DNA of 64,000 nucleotides, taken from positions 62,001 to 126,000 of the forward strand of contig JAQXEG010000009.1 in assembly GCA_029250945.1 (NCBI GenBank), in the 5' to 3' direction. The translations under genes were made by a program, and so were the position numbers. Within the stretch, counting starts at the first letter, position 1; each line of letters begins with the position of its first letter. Below the pieces are notes generated by a model, which saw only the letters and a program-made list of their open reading frames with translations, searched no databases and was not told where the DNA came from. Source of the DNA: Yoonia sp. GTDB lineage: Bacteria; Pseudomonadota; Alphaproteobacteria; Rhodobacterales; Rhodobacteraceae. Below, one piece after another: positions 27,313-38,098 of the stretch.

Positions 27313-28716
27313 TCAGCTCTCGCCCTCGACAAAGGCCACGCGCCCGCCCGCCTTATTGGTCGTCACAACACCCAGCGATTTCAATTTACGGTGCAAAGCA
27401 GAGCGTTCCATGCCCACGAACGACGCGGTGCGGCTGATGTTGCCCCCGAACCGGTTGATCTGGGTCAGCAGATATTCACGCTCAAACAATTCACGCGCAT
27501 CGCGCAGCGGCAATGTGGCAAGCCCACCTGACAGCACAATCCGCCCCTCATCCACAGCGGCGGCCTCATCTGATGGAGGCAGTTCCTTGGCGGCGATCTC
27601 ATCGCTGTTTTCCCCAAGAATAAGAACACGTTCCACGACGTTCTTTAACTGACGCACGTTCCCGGGCCACAGCATCGTTTGCAGCAATGCGCGCGCATCA
27701 TCGGCCAATTTGCGCAGCGGCAAACCTTGGGTCTTATTAAACGTCTCAATGAAGTATTCGGCCAGCACAGGAATATCCTCGCGGCGTTCCTCTAAGCTTG
27801 GCACAGGGATCGGCACGACGTTGAGACGGTGGTAAAGCTCTTCGCGGAATGTGCCCGCGTCAATCGCGGCGGCCAGATCACGGTTTGTGGACGAAATCAC
27901 GCGCAAATCAACCTGCACCTTGTCCGTCCCGCCAACCCGCTGGAACCGCTGATCCACCAGCACGCGCAGGATCTTGGACTGTGTACCAAGCGGCATATCG
28001 GCGATCTCTTCAAAGTAGATAACGCCGCCATTCGCCTCTTCCAATAGGCCCTTTTCGATGCCTTTTGTTCCACCTTCACGACCAAACAGTACCTCTTCCA
28101 TGCGGTCAGGTTCAATCGAGGCAGAATTCACGGTGATAAACGGCGCAGAAGCGCGATTGGAATTGGAGTGGATATACCGCGCCGCGATTTCCTTGCCCGC
28201 GCCAGCAGGGCCCGTCAGCATCACGCGCCCGTTGGATTTTGTAACCTTGTCCAACTGTCCCTTGAGGGTGCGGAACGCCGCACTATCGCCAAGCATATCG
28301 GTATTGGCCACATCACCACGTTTAAGCTCAACATTCTCGCGGCGCAGCTTAGCGGTTTCCATTGCGCGGCGAATAACGACAAGCAACTGGTCGATATTAA
28401 ACGGTTTTTCGATGAAATCGTAGGCACCTTGTTGGATCGCCGCGACAGCAATTTCGATATTGCCGTGACCTGAAATAATGACGATCGGAATATCGGGGTG
28501 GTCCCGTTTGACCGATTTCAGAATATCGATCCCGTCCATGTTGCTATCTTTCAACCAGATATCGAGGATCATTAGCGCCGGCGGTGACGCCGCGATTTCG
28601 GTCATGCACTCATCCGACGTGCCCGCGAGCCGCGTTGTGAACCCTTCATCTTGCAAAATGTCGGAGATCAATTCGCGAATATCGCGTTCGTCATCAGTGA
28701 TCAGAATATCGCCCAT
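27313..28716 (-). CDS. ntrX: NtrX, nitrogen/redox response regulator
   Basis: The 467-residue regulator has a receiver domain (phosphoacceptor in LMILDIWLKDSNMDG, about D54), an AAA+ domain with Walker A LTGPAGAGKEIAARYIH, and a C-terminal Fis-type helix-turn-helix (ISRTASFVGMERSALHRKLKSLG). The loop that normally reads GAFTGA is replaced by FGREGGTKGIEKGLLEEA, so it should not act through sigma-54 in the classical way. It is paired with NtrY, whose stop is 9 bases upstream. Confidence 0.95.
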   Translation of the reverse strand: MGDILITDDERDIRELISDILQDEGFTTRLAGTSDECMTEIAASPPALMILDIWLKDSNMDGIDILKSVKRDHPDIPIVIISGHGNIEIAVAAIQQGAYDFIEKPFNIDQLLVVIRRAMETAKLRRENVELKRGDVANTDMLGDSAAFRTLKGQLDKVTKSNGRVMLTGPAGAGKEIAARYIHSNSNRASAPFITVNSASIEPDRMEEVLFGREGGTKGIEKGLLEEANGGVIYFEEIADMPLGTQSKILRVLVDQRFQRVGGTDKVQVDLRVISSTNRDLAAAIDAGTFREELYHRLNVVPIPVPSLEERREDIPVLAEYFIETFNKTQGLPLRKLADDARALLQTMLWPGNVRQLKNVVERVLILGENSDEIAAKELPPSDEAAAVDEGRIVLSGGLATLPLRDARELFEREYLLTQINRFGGNISRTASFVGMERSALHRKLKSLGVVTTNKAGGRVAFVEGES

Positions 28717-28725
28717 GGGTCCCTC

Positions 28726-30969
28726 TTAGTCGGTTGTCTTGGTGACGGCGGCGGTTTGCCCCGTCGGAAGTTGAATGATCGCGGCGGCACCACAGTGACC
28801 GTCGCCATGAAAGTCCGGCGCATCCGTCAGTGTCAGCACGCCGCCGTGTTCTTCGATAATTTTCTTTACTATGGGCAGGCCCAGCCCCGTGCCACTGTCG
28901 CGCGTCGTCACGTAGGGTTCAAAAAGACGAGCACGATCCGCAGGCAGCCCGATCCCATTGTCAGCAATCGTAATCGTGACGGCCATGTCATTGACGTCCA
29001 TCTCAACACGGACCTCGGGCTTGTAATCCTCAGGCGCATGTTTTTGTATGCAAGTCTCAGTCGCTTCGCCCGCGTTCTTAATCAAATTTGTCAACGCTTG
29101 ACTGATCATCGTATCGTCCACGTCAAGCGTCACAGGCACGTCCGGCAAGAACGCGGTGATCGTCACATCCGGCTGTCCCGCCTCTTGCAATGTCACCGCA
29201 TCACGCAAAATGGCCGTGACGTCGGCATTCCGCAACTCTGGCTCCGGCATGCGGGCAAACTTCGAAAACTCATCAACTATGCGTCGTAAGTCATTGGTTT
29301 GACGCACAATAACGTCAGTCATCTGATCCAGCTTATCGCTTTCGCTTACCTCTTTGGAAAACTTGCGCTTGATCCGTTCAGCCGACAATTGAATAGGCGT
29401 TAGCGGGTTCTTGATCTCATGCGCGATACGCCGCGCCACATCGCCCCACGCGGCCATACGCTGCGCGCTGACAAGGTCGGTCACGTCGTCAAATGCGACA
29501 ACATACCCTTCCAGTTTTCCACGATCATTGCGCCGCGGCGACATGCGCACCAGCAGGCTTTCCTGTTGGCCGTCACGCACCAGATTGACCTGATCCTGCG
29601 CGACTGACAGGCCCTCTGACTTCATCCGGTTAAACAGAGGCCCAAACTCTGGCACAGCCACGGCAAGCGCGGCATGTTCCTGCTCCTCGCTCACGGCAAG
29701 CAGGCGCTGCGCAGAGCGGTTGGCGAAATCAATGCGCCCCGTTTCATTCAGACCAACAACGCCCGACGTCACAGACCCCAGCACGCTATCGAACAGCCGC
29801 CGTCGCCCTTCGGTCTTGCGGTTCGCCTCCAGCAGCTCATCACGTTGGCCCTTTAGCTGGGTGGTCATTTGGTTAAAATACGTGCCCAGTTGAGAGATTT
29901 CGTCGTCGCCATCATCCTCGATCACGCGCACATCCAGATCACCGGCACCGACCCGCTGTGATGCGTTGACCAACCGCCCGACAGGGCGCGATAGCCGTTC
30001 GGCAAACCATAACCCCAGCCAAATCGCAGCAAGGATCAAGATCACCGCAAACCCCAGATAAATCAGACCAAAGTTGAACAGCAACCGTCCGCGATCGTTC
30101 TCAAGCTGTTCATAAAGCGCCACAGTTTCAGTGGTTTGATCCAACAGCGACAAGATTCCACCGTCCACCGCACGGGTCACATAGACATAGCGATCCTGGA
30201 ACCTTGGCATCGCAATCAGGGCGCGGAATTCGTTGTTATCAGGATCCTCGATGATCTGGATGCCATCGGTGTTTGCGATTGCGAAATCGGCGGCAGCCGG
30301 TCGTTCAAAGTCAAAATCATAGGACCCGGCCCCACGGGTCATGATGTCGCCAGCGCCGTTAATAAAGAACGCCTCGGTCAGGCCGCGATCAATCTGGTTT
30401 TGCACCTGTGCAATCGCTTGACGCACATCCCCATCATCCATGAAAAATGACCGCAACCGCTCAGTACTAAGATAGGCGGCAAGCGCTTGTGCATCGCGGG
30501 TCAACTCGGCGCGCTCTTCGATCTCATAGGCTTGCGCAGTGGTCAGCGACGTCGATAATACGGTGCGCACGCGTTCTGAAAACCACCCCTCTAGGCCGAC
30601 ATTCAGCGTGAGCATCGCAAAAATCGCGACCAGAACCGTGGGAATGAGCGCCAAAAGCGCGAATACGCCCGTCAGCCGCAGGTGCAGCCGTGATCCTGCC
30701 GATTTTGCCCGCCGCGCGGCGATCATGCGGGCCACACGCTGCATGACCAAGGCAGCTACGACCAGCACGTAAATCAGATCGGCAAGCAGGATCAACCGTA
30801 GCGTGGGCGACGTGGACGACTGCACCACCGGCCCTAGCACGACATAAGTCAGCACAGCCAGAACAGGCCCCAGAACCACAAGGCCAAGAACGGTCGCGTT
30901 TTGTACGGCGCGCCTGCGACGCCACCGGCTAAACCGCGCGAAATTCATTCGTGTAAGACTACGCTGCAC
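28726..30969 (-). CDS. ntrY: NtrY, membrane sensor histidine kinase
   Basis: About 747 residues: four N-terminal membrane segments, a large periplasmic loop with a further segment at about 300-325, a HAMP domain (LSRPVGRLVNASQRVGAGDLDVRV), a PAS domain and HisKA ([25 protein letters not shown]). The ATPase domain contains LIKNAGEAT and GTGLGLPIVKKI. NtrY partners NtrX in nitrogen and oxygen responses. I chose the GTG start with an AGGGG about 10 bases before it; an ATG at 30948 (MNFARFS) lacks a ribosome binding site but is possible, and the frame is open to 31017. Confidence 0.93.
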   Translation of the reverse strand: MQRSLTRMNFARFSRWRRRRAVQNATVLGLVVLGPVLAVLTYVVLGPVVQSSTSPTLRLILLADLIYVLVVAALVMQRVARMIAARRAKSAGSRLHLRLTGVFALLALIPTVLVAIFAMLTLNVGLEGWFSERVRTVLSTSLTTAQAYEIEERAELTRDAQALAAYLSTERLRSFFMDDGDVRQAIAQVQNQIDRGLTEAFFINGAGDIMTRGAGSYDFDFERPAAADFAIANTDGIQIIEDPDNNEFRALIAMPRFQDRYVYVTRAVDGGILSLLDQTTETVALYEQLENDRGRLLFNFGLIYLGFAVILILAAIWLGLWFAERLSRPVGRLVNASQRVGAGDLDVRVIEDDGDDEISQLGTYFNQMTTQLKGQRDELLEANRKTEGRRRLFDSVLGSVTSGVVGLNETGRIDFANRSAQRLLAVSEEQEHAALAVAVPEFGPLFNRMKSEGLSVAQDQVNLVRDGQQESLLVRMSPRRNDRGKLEGYVVAFDDVTDLVSAQRMAAWGDVARRIAHEIKNPLTPIQLSAERIKRKFSKEVSESDKLDQMTDVIVRQTNDLRRIVDEFSKFARMPEPELRNADVTAILRDAVTLQEAGQPDVTITAFLPDVPVTLDVDDTMISQALTNLIKNAGEATETCIQKHAPEDYKPEVRVEMDVNDMAVTITIADNGIGLPADRARLFEPYVTTRDSGTGLGLPIVKKIIEEHGGVLTLTDAPDFHGDGHCGAAAIIQLPTGQTAAVTKTTD

Positions 30970-31075
30970 GCGTATCCCACCCCTCAAATTGGTGAGGTTG
31001 CCCCCACAAACCACCAAATCCCGTGCCGCGCCCCAGATGTTGCTGCGACTTGTGCGCCACGGTGATGTTGCGGTT

Positions 31076-32443
31076 TTACATCAATTTGCGGCGGCGTGTC
31101 ACGTGGATATCGAGCTCAGTGATCTTCTTGCGCAAAGTGTTGCGATTGATGCCGAGCAAATCGGCGCATTTCGCCTGATTTCCGCCTGTCGCGTCCAATG
31201 CGATTTCCAGCAAAGGGGTCTCAATCTCGCGCAGAATGCGGGTGTAGAGCCCCGGCGCAGGCAGCTCTCCGCCATGCAAATCAAAATAGCGGCGCAGATG
31301 TTTGCCAACTGATTCCGATAGTTTTTGACTGTCAGCGCCGCTCACCAATGGTTCAATCGCGGGCTGGCTACTCAGCACTGCTTCCACCTCGGTGCGCGAA
31401 ATCTCAGGCTCGGTCGCGGTGAATACCATCCGGCGCACAGCATTTTCCAACTGACGCACATTGCCCGGCCAGCTATAGCTGCGCACAAGGTCAGCCGCAG
31501 CCTCACCCAACCTGCGTAATGGTGCGCCTTCCCGCTCGACCCGGGCCAGAAAATGATCCGCCAGCAGCGGGATATCATCAACGCGTTCGCGCAAGCTTGG
31601 CACAGGAACGGTCACGCCACCCAGCCGATAGAACAGGTCCTGACGAAATTGGCCGTTTTCCATACGTGCGATCAGGTCAGACTGGGACGTGGCCATGATC
31701 CGCGGCGCCGTATCCCCCAGCGCGTCCAGCATCCGCACGATCCGGCCTTGCGCCATATCTGACAGATCGGCGACCTCATCAAACACCAATGCCCCCCCCT
31801 TTGCGCGGGACAACGCTGTTGACGGGCCGTCCATCCCTTCCAGATCGGGGCCGGACACCACGACATATGGCAGGCTCCGCCGGTCTGAAAAATCGTGGAT
31901 GGCGCGGGCAATCAGGGATTTACCCGTCCCACTTTCGCCGGTGATAAGAACAGGCAGGGCGGTGTTCATAACACGTGCAACCAGCCGATAAAGATGCTGC
32001 ATCGCGGGGGTCCGGCCGATCATCGGCAAATCGCCACCTTCATCCGCCACCACTGGATCGCGGGACACAGGCACCTTCCGCTTTGCGCTCAATGCGCGGG
32101 CCGAACGTTTCATCAAGTCCGGCAAATCAAACGGCTTGGGCAGATAGTCGTAGGCATCGGCTTCGGTCGCTTGGATCGCGGTCATGATCGTGTTCTGCGC
32201 GGAAATCACGATAACAGGCAATCCGGGCCGCGCCTTTGCGATCTTGGGCAATTGATCAAGGCCATTACCGTCCGGCATCACCACGTCAGAGATGACAAGA
32301 TCACCCTTCCCTTCTTCGACCCAGCGCATCAGCGTGACAAGCGACGACGTCGCGTGGACCTTGCACCCCGCGCGGGTCAAGGCTTGGGTCAAAACGGTGC
32401 GAATTGTGCGGTCGTCATCTGCGACCAGAACAGTGCCATCCAT
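31076..32443 (-). CDS. ntrC: NtrC, nitrogen response regulator
   Basis: The 455-residue protein has a receiver domain (phosphoacceptor in [14 protein letters not shown], about D53), an AAA+ domain with Walker [18 protein letters not shown], and a Fis-like DNA-binding end ([21 protein letters not shown]). The GAFTGA loop is absent: the region reads [23 protein letters not shown]. In Rhodobacter capsulatus an NtrC of this form activates sigma-70 promoters. It overlaps ntrB by one base. Confidence 0.96.
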   Translation of the reverse strand: MDGTVLVADDDRTIRTVLTQALTRAGCKVHATSSLVTLMRWVEEGKGDLVISDVVMPDGNGLDQLPKIAKARPGLPVIVISAQNTIMTAIQATEADAYDYLPKPFDLPDLMKRSARALSAKRKVPVSRDPVVADEGGDLPMIGRTPAMQHLYRLVARVMNTALPVLITGESGTGKSLIARAIHDFSDRRSLPYVVVSGPDLEGMDGPSTALSRAKGGALVFDEVADLSDMAQGRIVRMLDALGDTAPRIMATSQSDLIARMENGQFRQDLFYRLGGVTVPVPSLRERVDDIPLLADHFLARVEREGAPLRRLGEAAADLVRSYSWPGNVRQLENAVRRMVFTATEPEISRTEVEAVLSSQPAIEPLVSGADSQKLSESVGKHLRRYFDLHGGELPAPGLYTRILREIETPLLEIALDATGGNQAKCADLLGINRNTLRKKITELDIHVTRRRKLM

Positions 32444-33513
32444 CAGTTTGTTCCTTTCTTATGTGCAGCTAACGGCAGGGACACGCGGAACACGGTCCGC
32501 CCCGGCACGCTATCCACAGAAATCCAGCCGCCTGCGTCGCCAATCAGCTTAGACACCAGCGCCAGCCCAAGGCCGGTGCCGTTTTCGCGCCCTGAGATAA
32601 ACGGTTCAAACACGTCATGGGCGATGTCGGGCGGCAGGCCCGGTCCGTCATCGATAATCTCGACCTGTAATGGCAACCGCGCGTTGGCGCCATCGGCGCG
32701 GCGCAGCCGCAGGGACGGATCGTAAAACGTGCGCAGGCGAATCAAACCGCCCTGCGCGCCCGCCTCTGACGCGTTCTTGAGCAGGTTCAAGAACACCTGC
32801 AAAAGCTGGTCTGCATCCGCAAGCGTGTGGGGCAGCGACGGGTCGTATTCTTCGACAAATGCCATATGCGCGCCAAAGCCAACGGCGGCCGACCGCCGTG
32901 CCTGATCCAACACATCGTGCAGGTTGATCGGCTGTAGATCGGGCGCCTGCAGGTTCCCAAATTGCTCAACCTGTTCGAGCAGTTTCACAATCCGGCGGCA
33001 TTCATCCACGATCAGGTCAGTCATTTCCTGATCTTGCGCCAGAAGGTTCATCGACAACAGCTGTGCGGCCCCTGTGATCCCGGCCAGCGGGTTCTTGATC
33101 TCATGGGCCAACATCTCGGCCATGCCGATGGCGGATTTGGCGGCCTTGCCTGTGTTATGCGATTGGGTCATGCGGCTGGCGATTTCGCGGGGGCTGATCA
33201 TCATGATCATCACGCCTGCCACACCTTGATGCGGGGCAAACTGAATATTGCACTGCATCGGCGCACGCTCGCCGCTGCCGACATCCACGTCGTTCACGAA
33301 CAAAGGGGCGCGATTGTCACGCGCACGGGTGAACGCATCCTCAAGCGGAGCGTCGATCATCACCTTGTCCCAGACCGGATGCCCGATTAGCGCCTTTGAC
33401 GACAGGTTCAAGAATGCCTCGGCTGCGGCGTTGCTTTCGATGATCGTGTCATCAGCGTCCAGCAGCAACGCTGGTACAGGAAGCGACGCCCAAAGCGCTG
33501 TATCACCGGTCAT
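32443..33513 (-). CDS. ntrB: NtrB, nitrogen sensor histidine kinase
   Basis: The 356-residue soluble kinase has an N-terminal PAS domain ([20 protein letters not shown]), a HisKA domain with the phosphorylated histidine in [23 protein letters not shown], and an ATPase domain with [20 protein letters not shown] and [13 protein letters not shown]. It phosphorylates or dephosphorylates NtrC under PII control. It overlaps dusB upstream by 4 bases (ATGA) and ntrC downstream. Confidence 0.96.
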   Translation of the reverse strand: MTGDTALWASLPVPALLLDADDTIIESNAAAEAFLNLSSKALIGHPVWDKVMIDAPLEDAFTRARDNRAPLFVNDVDVGSGERAPMQCNIQFAPHQGVAGVMIMMISPREIASRMTQSHNTGKAAKSAIGMAEMLAHEIKNPLAGITGAAQLLSMNLLAQDQEMTDLIVDECRRIVKLLEQVEQFGNLQAPDLQPINLHDVLDQARRSAAVGFGAHMAFVEEYDPSLPHTLADADQLLQVFLNLLKNASEAGAQGGLIRLRTFYDPSLRLRRADGANARLPLQVEIIDDGPGLPPDIAHDVFEPFISGRENGTGLGLALVSKLIGDAGGWISVDSVPGRTVFRVSLPLAAHKKGTN

Positions 33514-34499
33514 GACGCCACCCCTTGCAATAACGCATCGGGCATCAGGCCAAGCACCTCAGCCGGTGTGGCGGCTGTCAAAACCGCACGGCGCACATCG
33601 CCCTGCGTTCCGGCACCGTCCATATACCAGCCCAAATGCTTGCGCGCGACTTTGCGGCCCAGCTCAGCCCCGTAGAAATCCAGCATCGCCTCGTAATGGG
33701 TGCAGACCATGTCGACCAAATCAGTCCCGGCTGGCACAATGGGCGCAGGTTGGCCGTGCAACGATGCGGCCACCGCGGCCAGTACCCAAGGGCGACCTTG
33801 CGCGCCGCGCCCGATCATCACGCCATCCGCATGGGATTGGGCCAAGGCCCGTGTCGCGGTGGTCGCATCCACAATATCGCCATTGGCAATGACGGGAATG
33901 TTCACCGCGTCCTTGACACTTTTGATCGCGGCCCAATCGGCGGCCCCTTTGTAAAACTGGCACCGTGTCCGCCCGTGGATCGTGACAAGCTGGATACCCG
34001 CCTGTTCCGCCCGCGCTGCCACCTCGGGCGCGTTCAACAGGTCATCATCCCAACCCAAACGGGTTTTCAGCGTGACCGGCACATCAACCGCATCAACCAC
34101 CGCCGCAATAAGCCGCAGCGCGTGGTCAGGATCACGGAGCAACGCAGACCCTGAATACCCATTCGTGACCTTTTTGGCCGGACACCCCATGTTGATGTCA
34201 ATCATGGCGGCCCCGTTATCGGCGACCATGCGCGCGGCCTCGGCCATCCAATAGGCGTCGCGCCCCGCGATCTGCACCGCCGTCCCGTCCTGATCATAGC
34301 CCAGCTCAGCCCGTTCGCGCACACCAGGCTTGGCTTGCACCATTTCCTGGCTGGCGACCATCTCGCTCACGACCCAGCCGGCACCGAACCTACCGACCAA
34401 CTGGCGAAACGGCAGGTCCGTGATGCCAGCCAAAGGCGCAAGCGCGATCGGTGGCGCAAGCGTCACGGGGAGGATAGATATCGAATCGACATGGGCCAC
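33510..34499 (-). CDS. dusB: tRNA-dihydrouridine synthase (NifR3/DusB)
   Basis: About 329 residues of the FMN TIM barrel of Dus enzymes: ALAPLAGITDLPFRQLVGRFGAGWVVSEMV, the catalytic cysteine in MIDINMGCPAKKVTNGYSGSALL, and NGDIVDATTATRAL with MIGRGAQGRPW. It reduces uridines in tRNA. It is the first gene of the ntr operon, as in Rhodobacter where it is called nifR3. No ATG lies near the expected N-terminus, so I use GTG at 34499 (VAHVDSIS); the true start could differ by a few codons, and the frame is open to 34613. Confidence 0.93.
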   Translation of the reverse strand: MAHVDSISILPVTLAPPIALAPLAGITDLPFRQLVGRFGAGWVVSEMVASQEMVQAKPGVRERAELGYDQDGTAVQIAGRDAYWMAEAARMVADNGAAMIDINMGCPAKKVTNGYSGSALLRDPDHALRLIAAVVDAVDVPVTLKTRLGWDDDLLNAPEVAARAEQAGIQLVTIHGRTRCQFYKGAADWAAIKSVKDAVNIPVIANGDIVDATTATRALAQSHADGVMIGRGAQGRPWVLAAVAASLHGQPAPIVPAGTDLVDMVCTHYEAMLDFYGAELGRKVARKHLGWYMDGAGTQGDVRRAVLTAATPAEVLGLMPDALLQGVAS

Positions 34500-34676
34500 G
34501 GTTGGGCAATCCTTTGAAAACTTCGGATCAAAATACCCAGCGATCAGGCCCGCCACAACAGCTTGCTGCGTAAAAGTAGGGCAAAAGCCGCGTGCTGCAC
34601 AATTTTTAAGCACAACACTTTAGTTTGCGCGTATCTGTCAGAGGCATTAGACATTCCCCAACGAAGAAGGGGCAGC

Positions 34677-35807
34677 ATGACCATAGCAGTGATCATCGTC
34701 GCGGCAGGACGCGGGCGCCGTGCGGGTGGCGATATGCCAAAGCAGTGGCAGGACCTGTCCGGCAAGCCTGTGATTGCCCGCACGCTTAATGCGTTTCGCG
34801 GTGTCGCGGACCAAGCTGTCGTCGTCCTGAACCCCGATGATATGGATTATTGGGAGACGCTTGGCCTGCATGCTGATCAGGTGGTTGCAGGGGCTGATAC
34901 ACGTGATGGATCCGTGCGCGCTGGGCTTGCCGCACTTGCGGCGACGCCGCCCCGATATGTGCTGATCCATGATGCCGCCCGCCCGATGGTGTCCGCGACG
35001 GTCATCAATGACGTGATTGCCGCGCTTAAGGATCATGCAGGTGCTGCGCCCGCCGTTGCGGTATCCGATGCCCTATGGACAGGTAACGCCGGATTGGTCA
35101 CCGGCACACAAGATCGCGCTGGCCTATACCGTGCGCAAACGCCCCAAGGGTTCCACTATGACGCGATCTATGCCGCGCATTTGGTCCGCAAGTCACCCGC
35201 CGCAGACGATGTTGAGGTCGCGCGCGATGCGGGATTGGACGTGGCCATCACGCAGGGTGATCCACGCAACATCAAGATCACGAACCCTGAAGATTTTTCA
35301 CGCGTTATCAATATGCTAGGACCCGATATGGATGTAAGATGTGGTAACGGATATGATGTCCACCGCTTTGGTGACGGGGATCATGTCTGGCTATGTGGTG
35401 TGCAAATCCCGCACGGGCGCGGGCTTCAGGGGCATTCGGACGCGGATGTGGGGATGCACACGGTGACAGATGCGATTTACGGTGCGCTGGGCATGGGCGA
35501 CATCGGTCAACATTTTCCGCCATCTGATCCGCAATGGAAAGGCGCGCAAAGTCATATCTTTTTGACCCACGCCGTCGGACTTGCCCGCGACTACGGGTAT
35601 CAAATCAGCAACGTGGATTGCACGCTGGTCTGCGAATACCCCAAGATCGGCCCGCACCAGCCCGCCATGAAGGCCGCACTGGCCGCCATAATGGACCTGC
35701 CCGCCGACCGGATCAGCGTCAAGGCCACCACGTCAGAGCGCCTTGGCTTTACGGGCCGCGAAGAAGGCATCGCATCCATCGCAACAGCCACATTGGTGAA
35801 ATCATGA
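34677..35807 (+). CDS. ispDF: Bifunctional IspD-IspF, isoprenoid (MEP pathway) enzyme
   Basis: The 376-residue fusion joins two MEP-pathway enzymes. Residues 1-215 are IspD (CTP-binding [37 protein letters not shown]). Residues 218-376 are IspF (metal ligands in YDVHRFG and [11 protein letters not shown], plus [17 protein letters not shown]). The fusion is typical of alphaproteobacteria. The [11 protein letters not shown] start follows a GAAGGGG ribosome binding site. The gene is divergent from dusB and overlaps pgpA by 4 bases. Confidence 0.96.
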   Translation: MTIAVIIVAAGRGRRAGGDMPKQWQDLSGKPVIARTLNAFRGVADQAVVVLNPDDMDYWETLGLHADQVVAGADTRDGSVRAGLAALAATPPRYVLIHDAARPMVSATVINDVIAALKDHAGAAPAVAVSDALWTGNAGLVTGTQDRAGLYRAQTPQGFHYDAIYAAHLVRKSPAADDVEVARDAGLDVAITQGDPRNIKITNPEDFSRVINMLGPDMDVRCGNGYDVHRFGDGDHVWLCGVQIPHGRGLQGHSDADVGMHTVTDAIYGALGMGDIGQHFPPSDPQWKGAQSHIFLTHAVGLARDYGYQISNVDCTLVCEYPKIGPHQPAMKAALAAIMDLPADRISVKATTSERLGFTGREEGIASIATATLVKS

Positions 35808-36295
35808 CGCTTGTCTCACTTATCGCAACGGTTGGCGGCATGGGGCATCTGCGCCCTGCCCCCGGCACATGGGGATCACTTGCGGGGCTGGTGCTTGGCT
35901 GGGCATTGGCCAGCATCACAGGCTGGATCGGGCTATTGATCGGCACCGTGATTGTGTTTTACGTCGGGCGTTGGGCCACCGATATGGTCACACGCGGCAC
36001 CGACAACCATGATCCGTCAGAGGTCGTCGTCGATGAGGTTGCGGGCCAATGGGTCGCCCTTTTGCCCGTTGTAATCGGCGCCTCCATGTCCAACAGCGCG
36101 CTGCTAGACCTATGGCCGGGCTGGATCGCCGCATTCGCACTGTTCCGGCTGTTTGATATCAAAAAACCATGGATCGTGGGGCATTACGACCGGATAGATA
36201 CGCCACACGGCGTGATGATGGACGACATCTGTGCCGGTGCGATGGCCGCCGTGGGTGTTGTTGCCCTTGCTGCCGCAGCGCATCTGGTGATGTAA
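35804..36295 (+). CDS. pgpA: Phosphatidylglycerophosphatase A
   Basis: The 163-residue membrane protein begins [28 protein letters not shown], the conserved PgpA N-terminus. It carries the acidic motif [16 protein letters not shown] and the C-terminal FDIKKPWIV and [14 protein letters not shown] blocks, the latter holding likely metal ligands. It removes phosphate from phosphatidylglycerophosphate. The start overlaps the ispDF stop in ATGA; the same frame is open further upstream within ispDF but is not coding there. Confidence 0.95.
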   Translation: MTLVSLIATVGGMGHLRPAPGTWGSLAGLVLGWALASITGWIGLLIGTVIVFYVGRWATDMVTRGTDNHDPSEVVVDEVAGQWVALLPVVIGASMSNSALLDLWPGWIAAFALFRLFDIKKPWIVGHYDRIDTPHGVMMDDICAGAMAAVGVVALAAAAHLVM

Positions 36296-36765
36296 TGAAA
36301 GAAGCTGCCGCAATTTTGGCCGCCGCCCGCGCCACGGGCGATTTGATCGCCACCGCCGAAAGCTGCACAGGCGGCATGGTATCCGCCGCAATCACGGATA
36401 TCGCCGGGAGCTCTGCCATTTTTGACCGCGGGTTTGTCACCTACACAAATACCGCCAAGATGCAGATGTTAAGCGTCAAGGCGCAGACGCTAGCCGACCA
36501 TGGCGCGGTATCCGAACAGGTCGCCGCCCAGATGGCCGCAGGCGCAATTACCCAGTCCGACGCCACACTTGCTGTGTCGATCACGGGCATCGCCGGCCCC
36601 GGGGGATCGGATCACAAGCCCCAAGGGCGCGTCTGCTTTGGACTGGCATATCGCGATGAAGTCACGACGCAAACCGTGGAATTTGGTGCGCTGGGCCGTG
36701 CGCAGGTCCGGCTTGCCGCCACCAATCACGCCTTGGGGCTTTTGCGACAGGCGCTTACAAAATAG
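36295..36765 (+). CDS. pncC: CinA C-terminal domain protein (NMN amidohydrolase PncC)
   Basis: The 156-residue single-domain protein has the signatures TAESCTGGMVSAAITDIAGSS (active-site region), RGFVTYTNTAKMQMLSV and SITGIAGPGGSDHKPQGRVCFG. It lacks the N-terminal molybdopterin-binding-like domain of full CinA, as in most proteobacterial stand-alone forms. These hydrolyse nicotinamide mononucleotide to nicotinate mononucleotide. The start overlaps the pgpA stop in TAATG. Confidence 0.93.
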   Translation: MKEAAAILAAARATGDLIATAESCTGGMVSAAITDIAGSSAIFDRGFVTYTNTAKMQMLSVKAQTLADHGAVSEQVAAQMAAGAITQSDATLAVSITGIAGPGGSDHKPQGRVCFGLAYRDEVTTQTVEFGALGRAQVRLAATNHALGLLRQALTK

Positions 36766-36907
36766 TCGGACGCACGGCATTTCGCCTATAAAAGAGGCAG
36801 TTTGCAAAACGCGCAGGTTTTACGCAGTAATTCCGCGGCTGCCGCTTTTCCGAACATCTCCGTCCCCCTAGTCATAGCCCCACGTTTTTGACCAAGGGGG
36901 TTTTACA

Positions 36908-38089
36908 ATGAACGGTGCAGATACCGCATGGATCATCGTCGCGACGGCGCTGGTTCTTTTTATGACATTACCGGGGCTCGCGCTGTTTTACGGCGGGCTT
37001 GTGCGGGCGCGCAACGTGCTGAGCGTGTTCATGCATTGCTATGCGATCGCCTGCTTGATGAGCATCCTTTGGTTCGCATTCGGCTATTCCATCGCCTTTG
37101 GCAGCGGCACATCAGGCTACTGGGGCGGCTTGGACAAGATGTTCCTGAACGGTATCGACGCTGACACATTGGCGGGCACCCTGCCCGAGGTGCTGTTCTT
37201 TGCCTTTCAGATGACATTCGCGATCATCACACCGGCGCTAATTGTGGGCGCCTATGTGGAACGGATTGGGTTTGGCTTTGTGCTGTTGTTCTCGGGCCTG
37301 TGGATACTGCTGTGTTACGCGCCCGTTGTGCATTGGATTTGGGGCGGCGGTATGCTGGCCGATGGCGGCATCTTTGGCGAGGTTGGCGTCCGTGATTTCG
37401 CAGGCGGTATTGTTGTGCACGAAACCGCTGGCCTTGCGGCCTTGATTTTGGCGGTGTTCCTAGGGGCGCGGCGCAACCAGACCACACCACCACACAACCC
37501 CGGCATGGTGATGATTGGCGCGGCGATGCTGTGGGTTGGCTGGTTCGGCTTTAACGGCGGGTCACAACTGGCCGCTGATGGAGGTGCTGCGATGGCGCTG
37601 ACGGCCACACATATTTCGGCCGCTGCGGCGTCGCTGACATGGGCCCTGTGGGAGCGGATTAAGTTTGGCAAATCATCCCTCGTGGGTTTGGTGACAGGCA
37701 CAATCGCAGGGCTTGCATCCATCACGCCCGCCTCTGGTTTCGTTGGTCCGGTAGAGGCGCTGATGATCGGCTCAATCGCCGGGATCTTGTGCCAAGAGGC
37801 CGTAACGCTGATCCGCAACAAGGTGAAAATCGACGACACATTGGATGTGTTTGCGGTGCACGGTGTCGGCGGTATCTTTGGCACGATCATGATCGCCGTT
37901 TTCGGCGCGGGCACATGGGCCGCACAGCTTGGATCGCTGGCGATTGTAGGTGTTTACACAACGGTCGTGACGGTCGTTCTGATCTATGTCTGCAAGGCGA
38001 TCACACCCCTGCGCGTGGATCACGAGACAGAGGTCAACGGCCTCGACCTCGTGGTGCATGGCGAACGGGCCTACGACATCACAAGCTAA
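36908..38089 (+). CDS. amtB: Ammonium transporter, Amt family
   Basis: The 393-residue membrane protein has about 11 helices. It shows the Amt signature DFAGGIVVHETAGLAALILAVFLGARR and the twin pore histidines, one in CYAPVVHWIWGGG and one in FAVHGVGGIFGTI. It lacks a clear extra signal peptide; the first helix starts at residue 5. No glnK lies next to it, unlike the common glnK-amtB pair. The 142-base upstream gap holds no recognisable sigma-54 site, which agrees with the GAFTGA-less NtrC. Confidence 0.94.
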   Translation: MNGADTAWIIVATALVLFMTLPGLALFYGGLVRARNVLSVFMHCYAIACLMSILWFAFGYSIAFGSGTSGYWGGLDKMFLNGIDADTLAGTLPEVLFFAFQMTFAIITPALIVGAYVERIGFGFVLLFSGLWILLCYAPVVHWIWGGGMLADGGIFGEVGVRDFAGGIVVHETAGLAALILAVFLGARRNQTTPPHNPGMVMIGAAMLWVGWFGFNGGSQLAADGGAAMALTATHISAAAASLTWALWERIKFGKSSLVGLVTGTIAGLASITPASGFVGPVEALMIGSIAGILCQEAVTLIRNKVKIDDTLDVFAVHGVGGIFGTIMIAVFGAGTWAAQLGSLAIVGVYTTVVTVVLIYVCKAITPLRVDHETEVNGLDLVVHGERAYDITS

Positions 38090-38098
38090 GTTACACGG

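Noticed and set aside
36766-36907. A sigma-54 promoter before amtB
   Set aside because: I found no GG-N10-GC pattern of the right kind, and NtrC here lacks the sigma-54 contact loop.
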